From contig KK106985.1 in assembly GCA_000611775.1 (NCBI GenBank), forward strand, positions 536,251 through 600,250: 64,000 nt of DNA, written 5' to 3'. The translations under genes were made by a program, and so were the position numbers. This document shows, piece after piece, positions 34,508 through 45,961 of this stretch; position 1 is the first letter of the stretch, and each line of letters begins with the position of its first letter. The notes under the pieces were generated by a model, which saw only the letters and a program-made list of their open reading frames with translations, had not been told where the DNA came from and did no database searches. The stretch is from Umbilicaria muhlenbergii. Its lineage: Eukaryota; Ascomycota; Lecanoromycetes; Umbilicariales; Umbilicariaceae.

Positions 34508-37500
34508 GATTTTTCTTTCTTCTCAACAGATTACTCCTCATCAAGGTATTAAAGAAAAGCAAAGCAGCTTAACCTCATTACAGAGATTTAACACAAGTTA
34601 TTTAACATGCAGTTTACAAATTAAAGGAGAGTTATAACAAGAAAACATCATACTCATCTCTTTTTCACTTTCAGAAGTTGCATTGAAAGTGTTTAATACT
34701 CTGAAGAAGACCTTTATGAGCGCTTCATTATTATATTATTTCAATGAAAACAAACTCATAAGGGTTGAAATGAACACCTTTGAATTCACAATTGACAGAA
34801 TCTTGATGTAACACTTTAAAATCAACAGTCAATTATATTAATTATTAATTACTTACTACAGCAAGAAGCTGCTAAATACTGAGACTTAATATAATACAGG
34901 TGAGCAAGAGCTTCTTGTTATCATGAAAATTATACATTATTAACAGCATTACTGTCAGAGTGTTAAACATTAAATTGTCATATTGACTGATCATGCAAAC
35001 CTCATTTGATTTATAACTACTTCAAACCTCACATGAAGGCAGCTCAAATGAGCTGAAAAGTTTATTAAATATGACTTCAAAATTACATATCAAGAAGGCA
35101 AGAAGAACCCTGCTGATGATTTATTAAAACAACTTGATTATGAACTGCTGAAGACTGTTAATACCTCAACTGCTGTTGAAATAATATAATAGTTCTTTCA
35201 CTTGAGAAGTCAGAATTATAAGTCAGTATAAAAGAAATTATACATGCTTGCTGTGATGACACTGCAGTCAAGATACTCAGTATGATAAAAGTTATAACAA
35301 GAGAATGTTGTACCTGTCACAATGAATATTATCAGTATGATAAACACTGAAGATGATGATCTCATTAAAACATCAATGATGCAGAATCTACTTGCTCAAG
35401 AAGAAGTAAACTGTAATAAAAATGATGAAAATGTCATGTCAAATGAAGTCAGCAGTATTATTAAAACATCAGCAGTGCATCACTTACTCAGAATAATAAT
35501 TACTAAAGACAGCAGTTTCATCAAAACATCAGCAATGTAGAATTTATTTACTTAAAAAAAAGCAAACTGTAATGAACTGCAGTTAAAACACTTAATACAA
35601 CAGAGATTACAACAAAAGAATGTCATATCTGTCATAATGAATACTACTAATACAATGAATACTGAAGATGGCAGTCTCATCAGAACATCAATAATGTGAA
35701 ATTTATCTACTCAAAAAGAAGCAAATCATAATGATGAAAATATCATGTTAAAGACTGATGATATGATTGAAACATCAACAGTACATCACTTACTTGCTTT
35801 AAAAGCAAATCATGTCATGTTAAAAAAGATTAACAGTCTCATTAAAACATCAGCAGTGTGAAACTTACCTGCTCAAAAAGCAAGTCATGTCATGTTAAAA
35901 GAAATCAATGATGTCATTAAAGTACACATCATGCAGCACTTATCTGCTCAAGAAGCAAGTTATTACTCAGTTGAAGAGTTTAAATATACAGAGCCTCAGC
36001 AGCACTCAATTAAGAATAACTTAATAAATACTGAAGTTATGAACAGTGATGCAAGTCATGTTTTTATTAATCTTTAAATTGAGAATAACACTTCTGCTAA
36101 CACTGTTGAAGTGCTTCAACTCATATTTACTCACTCATCAATAAGTGAGGAGATAACAGCTTATATAAAAATATTTATTAAACAACTTGAACATGCAATT
36201 CATATTGAGCAGTTGAAAGATGATTTGATATGATGAGTATGACAGAGATTAACTACTTTTATTAAAGATAAAAATAACTTGACTGAGTTTAAGATAATAA
36301 ATATGAATATAAACATGAACCTTGAGATGATCATGATATTAAAGATGCAGTTAAATATGACATTTATATTATTAAATGTATGAAAATGTTGATAAGAAAT
36401 AAATGATGTCATACATTATGATGATAAGATATATGTTTCACAGAACTTTATCCTTTGCAATGTGATGATTAATCAGTATCATGATGATGTCTTCACAGGT
36501 CATTTCAGGAAGTTAAAAATTATAAAATTAATGCAGTGATCTTATGATTGACTTAATGTCATCAGAGATATATGATGTTACTGTCATAACTGTGTTGAAT
36601 ATCAAAAGGTGAAGTCATCTCATCATAAGTCATACAAGTTATTAAACTCATTGTCAGTCTTAATTGAGTCATGACATATAATGACAATGAACTTCATTAC
36701 AGACCTGTTACTGAGCAGCATGTATAAAAGTATAACATGAGATTCAATCCTTGTCATAGTTAATAAGTTGATCAAAATGACTCATTATATTTTAATATAA
36801 AAGACAATGTCAGTTGCTGACTTCATTGAGGTATTTATTTGAGACATAATTAAGCATCATGATATGTCAAAAGTTCTAGTCACAGACAGAGATAAATTAT
36901 TTACATCAGAGCAGTGAATCAGCTTTTGCTTTCACATGTGATGTTATTATAACATGTCAACAGCTTTTCACCTGCAAACTGATGATTAAATAAAGAGGCA
37001 GAATCAGTTCCTGAAGATGTATTTACACATATTCATTAATGAGCAGCAAGAGAACTGAGTGAAATTTTTACTTTACACTGAGTTCTCATATAACAACTTC
37101 ATACATGCTGTCATGAGTATGAGTTCCTTTTAGCTTAACTTAAAGTGAGACCCTCAGATGAGCTTAAGTAGGCTGTTTATATAACACTCACATAAATAAA
37201 TAAGATCTTATACAGATGCACAGCAGCTTCAAGATTAAATTGCAACAACTTAAAAACAGTTATGACAGGTTAATAAAACATATGTAAATTATTATAATCA
37301 GCACTGAATGAAGATAACATTTAAAGAAGGTGATTTAGTACTGATTAATGAAAAAAATATGTCAATGAACAAGCAGATGAAGAAACTGCATTGAAAAAAA
37401 CTTAACTCATTTAAAATATGATGTGTAATAAGTTAATCATCATATGAACTCAACCTCTCAGAGGATTAAAATATTTATAACATGTTTAACATCACTTTAT

Positions 37501-37790
37501 TGAAGTCATTTTGAGGCACATGTCATGTGTTCTCTGCATTAGCAGGAAAAGACCTACTACTTAATTAAAATAATGAGTGAGAAGTTGAGGCAATTGTGAA
37601 TAATCATGTTCATAACAGCAGGCTTCAATACCTCATTAAATAAAAGCTGATGAATCAGGTGTGAGATGACACATGAGAGTCAACATACTTCATTCACAAT
37701 GTAAAGGCAAAAATGTGAAAATTTCATATTAACAACTTTAACAAGTTAAAACTCAGGTGAGTTGTATGACATGAACATAATTAAAAATCA
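34508..37790 (+). pseudogene. Gypsy-E RNase H, linker, integrase and chromodomain-like end
   Basis: RNase H reads ALKVFNTLKKTFMSASLLYY (about 34685) and GEQELLVIMKIIHY, with FKITYQEGKKNPADDLL at about 35080. A linker of about 1 kb contains repeats. Integrase follows: zinc-binding HxxxH..CHNC near 36500-36600, core (TDRDKLFTSEQ, about 36890; STAFHLQTDD, about 36958) and NNFIHAVMSMSSF. The end LQYLIKxKLMNxVxDDTxES (about 37628-37690) is chromodomain-like. The first 170 bp after the Gypsy-D TSD do not read well in frame. Confidence 0.82.
35322..35960 (+). repeat. Degenerate protein repeats in the Gypsy-E RNase H-integrase linker
   Basis: Five or more units share the pattern (I/L)IKTSA(M/V)xxLLAQEA, spaced about 100-140 bp, separated by Asn/Asp/Glu-rich stretches. 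The open blocks 35322-35540 and 35892-36077 hold the best units. Confidence 0.7.
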
Positions 37791-38320
37791 TCTTATTTAC
37801 ATAAAAACTTTATCAGCTTTGTTCAGCTTGATTTTTTATAACAGAAACATAACTGTGCTTTATGATAAAAATACAACAAAAGTTATAATAATTATGTTAC
37901 TTCTTATGAGAAACACTACAGATCACATGTATATGATATAAATATTAAAATGAGAAAACAATTTCATTATTAATTATTACTTCATCATCTCATACTTTTC
38001 TTCACTGTTTGATGAAGCCTCTGACTTTATCTTCTTAACATGATGTTATTCACAGAGTTCAATATACTCTTGATGATGATGAGATTGATGAGCATTAAGG
38101 ATGTAAAGAGCATGAGCAGTGCTTTTTAATAAAATAGCAAGAGCTTGAATGAGCTTCTTAAAATTACTTAATTAACACATGTTAACCTCAAGAGAGTCAA
38201 GATACTCATGTTGAGAAGTGATTACAAGAAGTGTGAAAAGTGTCAGTAGTAATTAATAAAAAGTAACAGCATGAGAATTAATTAATTAACTGTTAAGTGT
38301 TATACATAATTAATATATTA
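37791..38320. other. AT-rich spacer without recognised content
   Basis: Between the Gypsy-E chromodomain-like end and a microsatellite. No LTR, ORF or RNA gene was recognised; it may contain the lost 3' end of Gypsy-E. Confidence 0.4.
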
Positions 38321-38417
38321 ATAGTATGACAGTATGACAGTATGATAGTATGACAGTATGACAATATGACAGTATGATAATATAACAGTATGACAGTATG
38401 ACAGTATGACAGTATGA
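38321..38417. repeat. Microsatellite (TATGACAG)n
   Basis: About a dozen 8-bp units with a few transition variants (tatgatag, tatgacaa). The tract ends in aaaatgtcata. Confidence 0.9.
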
Positions 38418-39536
38418 CAAAATGTCATATGTATGATAAATAGTACAACATAATCATATTAAACAAAACAAAATGAAAAAAAATTAAAAAAAAATTTACA
38501 ATATGCGGTCACTCTTCCTGTCATCATAAGCATGCACATGCAGAACAACAACATCAGATCTTTTAAAAATCAAGATAATGATGATTAAAAACTTCATCAT
38601 ACATTAATTATGAGGGTTGCAGAGTGATGTATAATAAGTGCAGACTGAATTAATTTATGACATGAAGCACTGATCAACCCTGACTTTTCTGCAAGAGTCA
38701 CAGTGAGCAGTACTTAATAATATGTGATTGAGATTCTTTTAAATCACACACTCATGATGATGAGCCTGCTGCTTGTGAGCTGACAGTGAGGTATCATCAT
38801 GACATCACACAGAGCAGAATTCTCTATCAAAAGCATTACTTAAAGATAAACACTTGATTCTCTTTAAATATTAAATAAATCATTTTCTTCTTCTGCTTCT
38901 TCATTTCTTTCTAAAGATGTCAATCATCATGAGCTCATTTATTAACAACAACACCTCAAAGCCCTTCTTGTCACACTGAGCATAAAGATTAACAAGCTTG
39001 CTCAGCAGAGACAAATCTTCACTGTTGTTCATGATCATGAGTTTAAACATTCAGATGTTGATAACTTATACACATTATGTCAACAGTCATACACTGTATG
39101 ACAGGAAGTACAACACTGCAGAAAAGTTTAAACATGAGTTATAAACTTTACACGCCTCAACACCTGAGGTGAACACCTCAGCAGTGAAGTTAACATCATA
39201 CAAGCTGTTAAAACATCACAGCAGACTGTAACTCACAGGAAATATAATAATATATTATATAAAATGACAAAGAACAAAGAACAAAGTTAAAAGAAATATT
39301 TTAAACTTATGATGAACATGTTTTTTCTAAATGTTTATGTTATGAAGAAAGCTTACTGCCAGGTGTGATATCATCACAATTAAATGAAAACATGTGATCA
39401 GCTTTACTTTAATGCAGTCTCATGTACTCACCCTACAACCTCAACTGTTATGACGTCATAATGAAGTTTATGAGTGGTCAGTTGATCCCGGGGACAGCAT
39501 CATGAGAAGGGAAATGCTGTGTCAAGGTCATCATAT
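38418..39536. other. Segment of 1.1 kb between two related microsatellite tracts
   Basis: No coding frame was recognised. Most is AT-rich, but 39430-39530 keeps CG-containing motifs (gacgtcataatg, gatcccggggacagc), unlike its surroundings. It could be an insertion into a microsatellite or a solo LTR; ends were not confirmed. Confidence 0.35.
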
Positions 39537-39602
39537 ATAGTATGACAGTATAACACTATAATATAACACTATAATACAACACTATAGTACAGCATTATAA
39601 CT
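39537..39602. repeat. Microsatellite related to TATGACAG / TATAACAC
   Basis: Starts TAGTATGACAGTATAACAC and continues as imperfect 8-13-bp units. It resembles the tract at 38321-38417. Confidence 0.7.
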
Positions 39603-40689
39603 TAAATATGATGACTCAGCACTTAACATCTTGACATTAAGTGAAAACTTTTCACAAGAAGATTCAAAAACCTGCTTTCTTAATAATCAATTTTGTCACT
39701 TAATAAAAGATATATAATCATTGTATTAACTTTATCATGATTATATTGTCTATAACATCTCATTCAACACTTATATAATGACTGTCATAAATCAGCCTCT
39801 TACAGTTAATCACTTAATCAACATGATTAATGAAGTAATGAAGATGATCAAACAGATGAACTGTCAATCACTTAATCAACATGATTATTAAGAAGCAGAG
39901 GGGTTCATAAATTATTATATAAATAAACTCAACTTCTGCATAATTAAAAGCTTCATGCTTAACTTAATATAATAATTTCTACTATTAGTAACAGCTTCAG
40001 CCTCAGTGATATTAAGTACTTAACAAAGCTTTAAGTCATATGAAGACAGCATCATATGATTGAAGAATTAATGAATCAATTATTACATCAAAGAGATAAT
40101 CATAAAAGTTAAAAATTTAAAAATATATTTTTTAACAAAGTTCAAGCTTCTAAGATATTTAATTATAAAGAAATTAAAAAATAAACAAGAAAAAACTTTA
40201 TTAATATGAGTTTAATACTTTTACTTCTATGAAAAGATATATAAAGATATTATTTTAAGTATTATGTATATAATTACTGATTTTTAAAGTGTAGTAATAG
40301 CTTTTTAAAATACTACAAGCTTATAAAATAATTTAAAAAATACTATAAACTTATAAAATTATATATAATTATAAGATATGATTCTAGTGAGGTAAAACCT
40401 CTTTAACATAATATAAAATCATAATCTTATTAGTTAATTAATTCAGTAGTACTTAAATTAATTTTATTAAAGTGTTTAAATATATAAGTTACTTCTTCAC
40501 TAGTTTAATTTTATTAATTATAGTAAATAATAATAACTCTTATTGTAAAGCAAGTTTTATATAATAAAAATAAAAGAAAAAAAACTTACACCTTTACATA
40601 ATATTTTTTGTTAATACTTATCAAATATTGTGCATTTGGTAGAAAACTTAAAATGAGTTTAAAAACATTAATCAGACTTATTAAGTTTA
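39603..40689. other. Very AT-rich noncoding DNA
   Basis: No readable transposon protein. A short direct repeat (atcacttaatcaacatgatt) occurs near 39810 and 39868. From 40100 the sequence is almost pure A/T with long homopolymers. Confidence 0.5.
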
Positions 40690-41290
40690 CAAATGTAATT
40701 TTGAAAGCTCACTACACTTGATCAATCTTTAAAATATTACTTTAAATATGTAACTTTGAAAGCTCATTATACATGATTAATCTTTATAAACATTACCTCA
40801 AATGTAACTTTAAAAGCTTATTATATATGATTAATCTTCACAAATATTAACTTAAAAAATATAACTTTAAAAACTCATTACACATAATTAGTCTTCATAA
40901 ACATTAACTTAAAAACATGACTTTAGAAGTTTATTATGCATAATTAATCTTCATAAATATTAATTTAAAAATGTTAACTTCAAAAGCTTATTATACAAAA
41001 TCAGTTTTCATATATATTAACTTAAAAATATTGACTTTAAAAGCTCATTATGTATAATTAATCTTCATAAATACTGACTTAAAAACATGACTTTAAAAGC
41101 TCATTACATATGATTAATCTTTATAAATATTAACTTAAAAATGTCAACTTCAGAAGCTTATTACATACATTATCTTAAATATCAACTTTAAAAGCTTATT
41201 ATGTATGATTAGCTTTTACAAATATTAACTTAAAAATATTGACTTAAAAGTTTATTATACATGATTAATCTTCATAAACATTGTCATAAG
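40690..41290. repeat. Minisatellite, about 56-bp unit, roughly 11 copies
   Basis: The unit approximates aactttaaaagctcattata, then catgattaatcttcataaat, then attaacttaaaaatat, varying from 54 to 57 bp. Copies differ by transitions and small indels. No protein reads across it in any frame. Confidence 0.88.
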
Positions 41291-41984
41291 AGAGAGATTA
41301 AGGATAAAAATTAAGAAGAAAGTTAAAAAGATATTAAAAAAAATATTTAAAATTATATAATTTTAACATTAATAGCAGCTGCAAAAGAAATTAATAAAAT
41401 AAATTAATTAAAAAGTTTTCTCTCACAAATGTATTATTAAATTATTAATTAATGTTATAATCTTAAACTGCATACACTTAATGAAGAAATAAATAAAAAA
41501 ATATATAATAAAAATTAACCTTTTTATAACTTGAAAGCATTGAAAATTAAAGAATAAAGCACTTTAAAAGCTCTTAATTAATTATACTTAATATGATATT
41601 ATTTAACAAGTAAAAGCAGTTATATTTAAGTAAAATAACTTTTTTAATTGATAAGTAAAAGTTAAAATAAGAATAAAGCAATATTCAGTAAACATGTTAT
41701 GATTATATTATAACTTCATGATTTCACTACTCACTGAAGTCAACTACATTAAGTGTAGCTTAAATTTAATTAATATTTAACAAGTTTTTACATCATTAAA
41801 AAGAATTAATCCTTTTCTCACATATAAAACATGTACAACAATTTGATAACAACATCAAATTAAGCATCATAAACTGCTTAATTGAATCAGGTCTCCTCAT
41901 ATCACTTAATTCAAGTGAGTCAATTAAGGTTTTTCATCATTTTTCCTTTATCATCAGACTGTCCTCAAGTCACTTAGCTGAGTC
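41291..41984. other. AT-rich spacer before Gypsy-G gag
   Basis: No feature recognised to about 41800. From about 41830 base composition moves toward that of mutated coding sequence; a Gypsy-G 5' LTR might be here but no second copy is in the window to prove it. Confidence 0.4.
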
Positions 41985-43695
41985 TGAGGCAGTCATGTCA
42001 TTAAACATTACTTCATCATTAAAACCCCTCATGTGCACCTGACTGAGTCTCAAAACCCCTCATGAGTGTTCAATTAAGTTGACTTTCAGTTCAGCTTCCT
42101 CTGTTTTGAACTCAGCTACTGTTGATTTGTGTTTTCAACTTTAAAATTTCATTGATTCTGAGCACACCTGAGCTTCAGATATCACTACCTTGAAATGACA
42201 AGTTATAACTCAAGTTATACATGAACAAACTCAGTTGAATCATCACTCTGAACATCAAATTTAATCAAGCTTAAAGGAGCTACTTACTTGACTTGCAGAG
42301 TGAACAACTGACAAATCATGCTTATATTGAAACTTAAATCAAGCACTCAACAATATTTTACTTCACCTCTTTAGTTAAATCTCTTTAAGCTCAGTTATTA
42401 AAGAATAATTAAACTCATCTGTTAATTTTATCACATCTTCAAGTGATCCTGACTTCATAATAATCAGGCGTCAGAGCTCTTTGACAGACATTGTTAATAA
42501 CTTCAATCAAGAAATCATGATAAATAATGAAAGAACAGGCCTTCTTAATCAAGAAACAAGAGAAGATCAAGGTTTTATTAATACTCAACAATGAAAGCTC
42601 ACTGACCTCATAACTCAGGCAGTCACAGCAGTCATGATGATTCAAGCAGGTAATAATGAGAATGATATAATTGAAATTACTTTTATAAACTTTACATTTA
42701 CATCTACACCTGCACCCTTCACTCATTAAAAAGCAGATGAAATTAATCTATTTAACTCTCACCTTAATAAGTCTCATGAAGATGATGAGATCACTATCAT
42801 CAGTAAAGACATTTATTATTAAAGTATTATACTGTTTATTGAACAGGTCTGTGACATGACTATGATCAAAGAGACTTAATTAATATGAGTTAATCTGAAT
42901 ATTTATCTTCAGGGCTCTGCTTTAGCCTGATACATGTCTGAGCTTTTAAACCTCAAAAGAATAAGCCTTCAGAATGATGAGAACAGTGTAGAGGAATAAT
43001 GCTGAGCCTTGAAGAATCACTTTAAGAAGTCAGCTGCAATTACTTTCATCAATCTCATCTTCATTAAATATATCATGATTGATGCACAGTTGCACTGAGA
43101 GCTTTCTGCATACATTCAAACAATTCTACATCATGTTAAGTCAGCAAACATCAAGAGCATTGAAAATCAATTGACCTTCACTTATTAAAACATCATGATT
43201 AAACTCTGAGTATTCATTGACCCCTCTACTGCTACTACCATGTTTAGTCAATTTATTCAAATGCTCAACCTCAAGAAAGACACTTGGTGAGACATGCATT
43301 AACATGATGATAATGAACAATGCATGAGTGATCAGCATGACAGAGAGCGTGATAATTAAGATTCTTAGTTTGAAGATGTTCAGAATGATCAGTATGATGA
43401 TTTTCATTTTAACTTTCTTAATCAAGATTAATATCAGTCTTCATATCAGTCTTTTTATCATCAGTCTCTCTTTTCTACTTCAGATCACCCTGATCAGATC
43501 ATTTATTAAAATTTTTCTTTTTTCATTCCTCATTTAAAGCTGTTTAATCAGAATCAGCAGTTCTCTTCTTTTGTTTCTTAATTGATGTCATTCATCCTGA
43601 ATCAGCAGTTTAACCTGATGCAGCAGTGAAACTTTATGATTTCATCATAAGCTGATTATACCTCACGTCAGCTGCTTCAATCAACAAGTGAAAAC
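41985..43695 (+). pseudogene. Gypsy-G gag, N-terminal part
   Basis: With TGA as former Trp/Arg, the frame reads FIMIRRQSSLTDIV-like sequence near 42450, then LNIYLQGSALAxYMSELLNL (about 42893) and SAYIQTILHHVKSANIKSIE (about 43110), a retrotransposon gag pattern. Next comes an Asp/Arg-rich and then Gln/Ser/Phe-rich low-complexity tail (43290-43690). The frame is broken at the Gypsy-F target site. Confidence 0.75.
43691..43695. repeat. Left 5-bp target-site duplication of Gypsy-F (AAAAC)
   Basis: Identical to 60788-60792. Confidence 0.9.
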
Positions 43696-43902
43696 TGTTA
43701 TGACATGATTAATTAACACTGACAGATATTGAACTACTTAATGTTAAACTAAATTGAGATTAGTGTGTCTTGACACTCTGACATTTATGTCATGATTACA
43801 CTCACAAGACTGCTTCCTTCTTTGTACTTTTTTAGGTTTAAATAACTCACCTCTTGCAACAGTTCTAGGCCTGCCTATGAAGTGAAATAACTAATCATAA
43901 CA
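43696..43902 (+). repeat. 5' LTR of Gypsy-F (207 bp)
   Basis: Gap-free against 60581-60787; all differences seen are transitions. Confidence 0.93.
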
Positions 43903-43929
43903 TTAGAAAAGTACTCACACTCTTTTCAA

Positions 43930-45840
43930 CCTCTGAAGGTGACAGAATATCAGCTGAAATAAATATATGTGTTGATGAAAAAATTCTTTCTTGACATCAT
44001 CAAACATCTCAACTCACAGTTTATCAAGTGATCAGGAGGTTCCTAGAACATCTTAAATTCATTAATTAATTATTAACAATCAATTCTCAAGTCCTGTGAG
44101 AAGTAAGCAATGAACAATCAAGAAGTACTTTATCATGATGATAAATAACTGTGAGAAGCAGTCACAGCAAATAAAAAGTTCTGCAACATGTAAACACCCT
44201 TGAAGACTTATTTGTAGGCACAGACAACTGCAGTAGAGGCAGTTGAAAGAGCAAGATTCTGAACTGAATAATCTCAGCATTAAAAGTAAGTGTCTGAAGC
44301 ATTAAAGAAATCATGATTAAATCACATCAAGAGGAAGGGATCTCTTCTTAATCTGAAAGATTATCCTTGACTGAAGAACAGTCAGATGATCATGAGAGAT
44401 TAAAAATAATAAACATCATGAAGATGAACTCTTAAGATGAGATGACCTTTAAAAATTTATAATGATGAGTAACACATGATCTGAAGAACATCTGCTGTTT
44501 AGTGTTAAAAACACTAAATCAGAGAGATTCATACAAGGCACAGATACAAGATTTAAAAGAACAGAATAATCAGAAAAACTCTCAGATAAAAAAGTTAACA
44601 ACTGAGAAACAAGAATTAAAACAGAATGTGTTGAAGTTAACTTGATGATTTAACAACCCTGAAGCAGAGCAGTCAAGAGAAGACACATTTAAATTAAACA
44701 TGAGTGACACAATGAAGAAGCATTCAATGAAGTTTTCAGATTCATCAATTCTGAATGATGATTTTAAGCTCACATTCTAAGTATGAGATGATCAAATGAA
44801 AAGCAAGTTATTAATCAATGATGATTGATTCAATCAGCCAGATTAAGATGAAGCTGAACATGTCAGAGTGATTTACATCAAGATGTAAGTTGACAGCAAG
44901 GCTGCTGAACACCTTTATTCATGACTGAAGGCTCAGTCAGGAAGAGAGATTTATGTTAAGAAGATTATTCAATACTTGAAGAACATCTTCAAGGATTCAG
45001 ATTATCACTTGAAGGCATGAGAACAGCTGAAGAAGTTCAAGATGTCTTATCTTGAGAACTTTAACATGTTTCAGTCAGAGTTTCTATGACTGATGAACTC
45101 AGTGAAGATGTCAACAGATCAGTGAAAAAAGAAAATTCATGACAAGTTATATAACTCACTTTGAGTTCAAATGAAAATCTATGTCACTGATGAGGACATG
45201 TCATTTGACACTTATTATAAAAAGGCTCAACAGTTCATGAGAGGTCTTGTCAAAGCAGATGAAAGAATCAAGAAATGAAAAAATTAATGAAAGCTGCAGA
45301 GAAAGCAGTCAGCTTTTAAATTTAAAAAGAAGATAATCATCACAATCATCATTGTTGCATGAGAAGCAATCAAGTTAATGTTAATTAATATAACTTGTTA
45401 CATCTGTAATAAGAAAAAACACCTGATGAGGGATTGTCCTGATAAGTTAAAGAAAGCTGAGGCAAAGGCTGTAAACTTTAATCATTCAGATTCAGAAAAT
45501 GAGTTACTTTAAGTGAAGTCTCTGCTCTAAAGTCAATGAAAGGAGCAAAGATAAACAAGATGAAGATGTTAAACATTTTAAAAGAGTCATCATTGATCTG
45601 AGATTGTCAACTTGCAGTCAACAGCTTAATTATAAGAGTAGCAGCTTTGCTAAACATCAGTGTTGCTGAGAAGACTTTCATTCACAAGAAGCACTTTAAA
45701 TTTGTGAAAAAACATCTGCAGTTATACATCAGGACAGCACAGAGGTCAGTTTTCTTAATAAGATATAATAATCAAAATGCTGAGATGATCTTCAGAGCAT
45801 TTACAGCAAATTTAATGATTGATGAAAGATGAATCTCTAC
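43930..45840 (+). pseudogene. Gypsy-F gag and start of protease
   Basis: Gag includes DVLYHLKDSDYHLKAWEQ-like sequence near 44950-45030 and an intact CCHC knuckle CYICNKKKHLMRDC at about 45397-45440, one of the few uncorrupted knuckles here. Protease-region sequence FIHKKHFKFVKKHLQLYIRT (open 45647-45832) follows. The reading is cut at 45840 by Gypsy-H and resumes at 56709 as FLFYDISRHDVLIEKK. Confidence 0.8.
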
Positions 45841-45961
45841 TGCTAAGACTACATCTTTCATTTATTGAGTTGTAAAAGCTTGCTTTCATTTTCTAATGAG
45901 ATGTCTAACTTTTATGCTCAAGAAGGCTAAACTTATTTGAGAAAGTAAATAGTTTATAACA
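45841..45961 (-). repeat. 3' LTR of Gypsy-H (121 bp)
   Basis: Same length as 56588-56708, with transitions only. A 121-bp LTR is very short for a Gypsy element. Confidence 0.9.

Larger units (their letters stand above)
28091..37790 (+). mobile_element. Gypsy-E: truncated chromovirus, interrupted by Gypsy-D
   Basis: It begins within RT (SPVMFILKSDDS, about 28120) with gag and protease missing. RT runs to 28843 and is cut by Gypsy-D. RNase H, a repetitive linker, integrase and a chromodomain-like end continue from 34508 to about 37790. No LTR was identified. It is more mutated than Gypsy-A, so it is probably older. The left boundary with the preceding segment is uncertain. Confidence 0.8.

Noticed and set aside
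40690-41290. CRISPR-like array
   Set aside because: Whole units repeat with no distinct spacer and repeat parts, and the genome is eukaryotic; it is a minisatellite.
43141-43537. Opposing open frames at 43141-43425 (minus) and 43328-43537 (plus) as separate genes
   Set aside because: They overlap the better supported Gypsy-G gag frame; long chance frames are expected in sequence rich in TCA and ATG.
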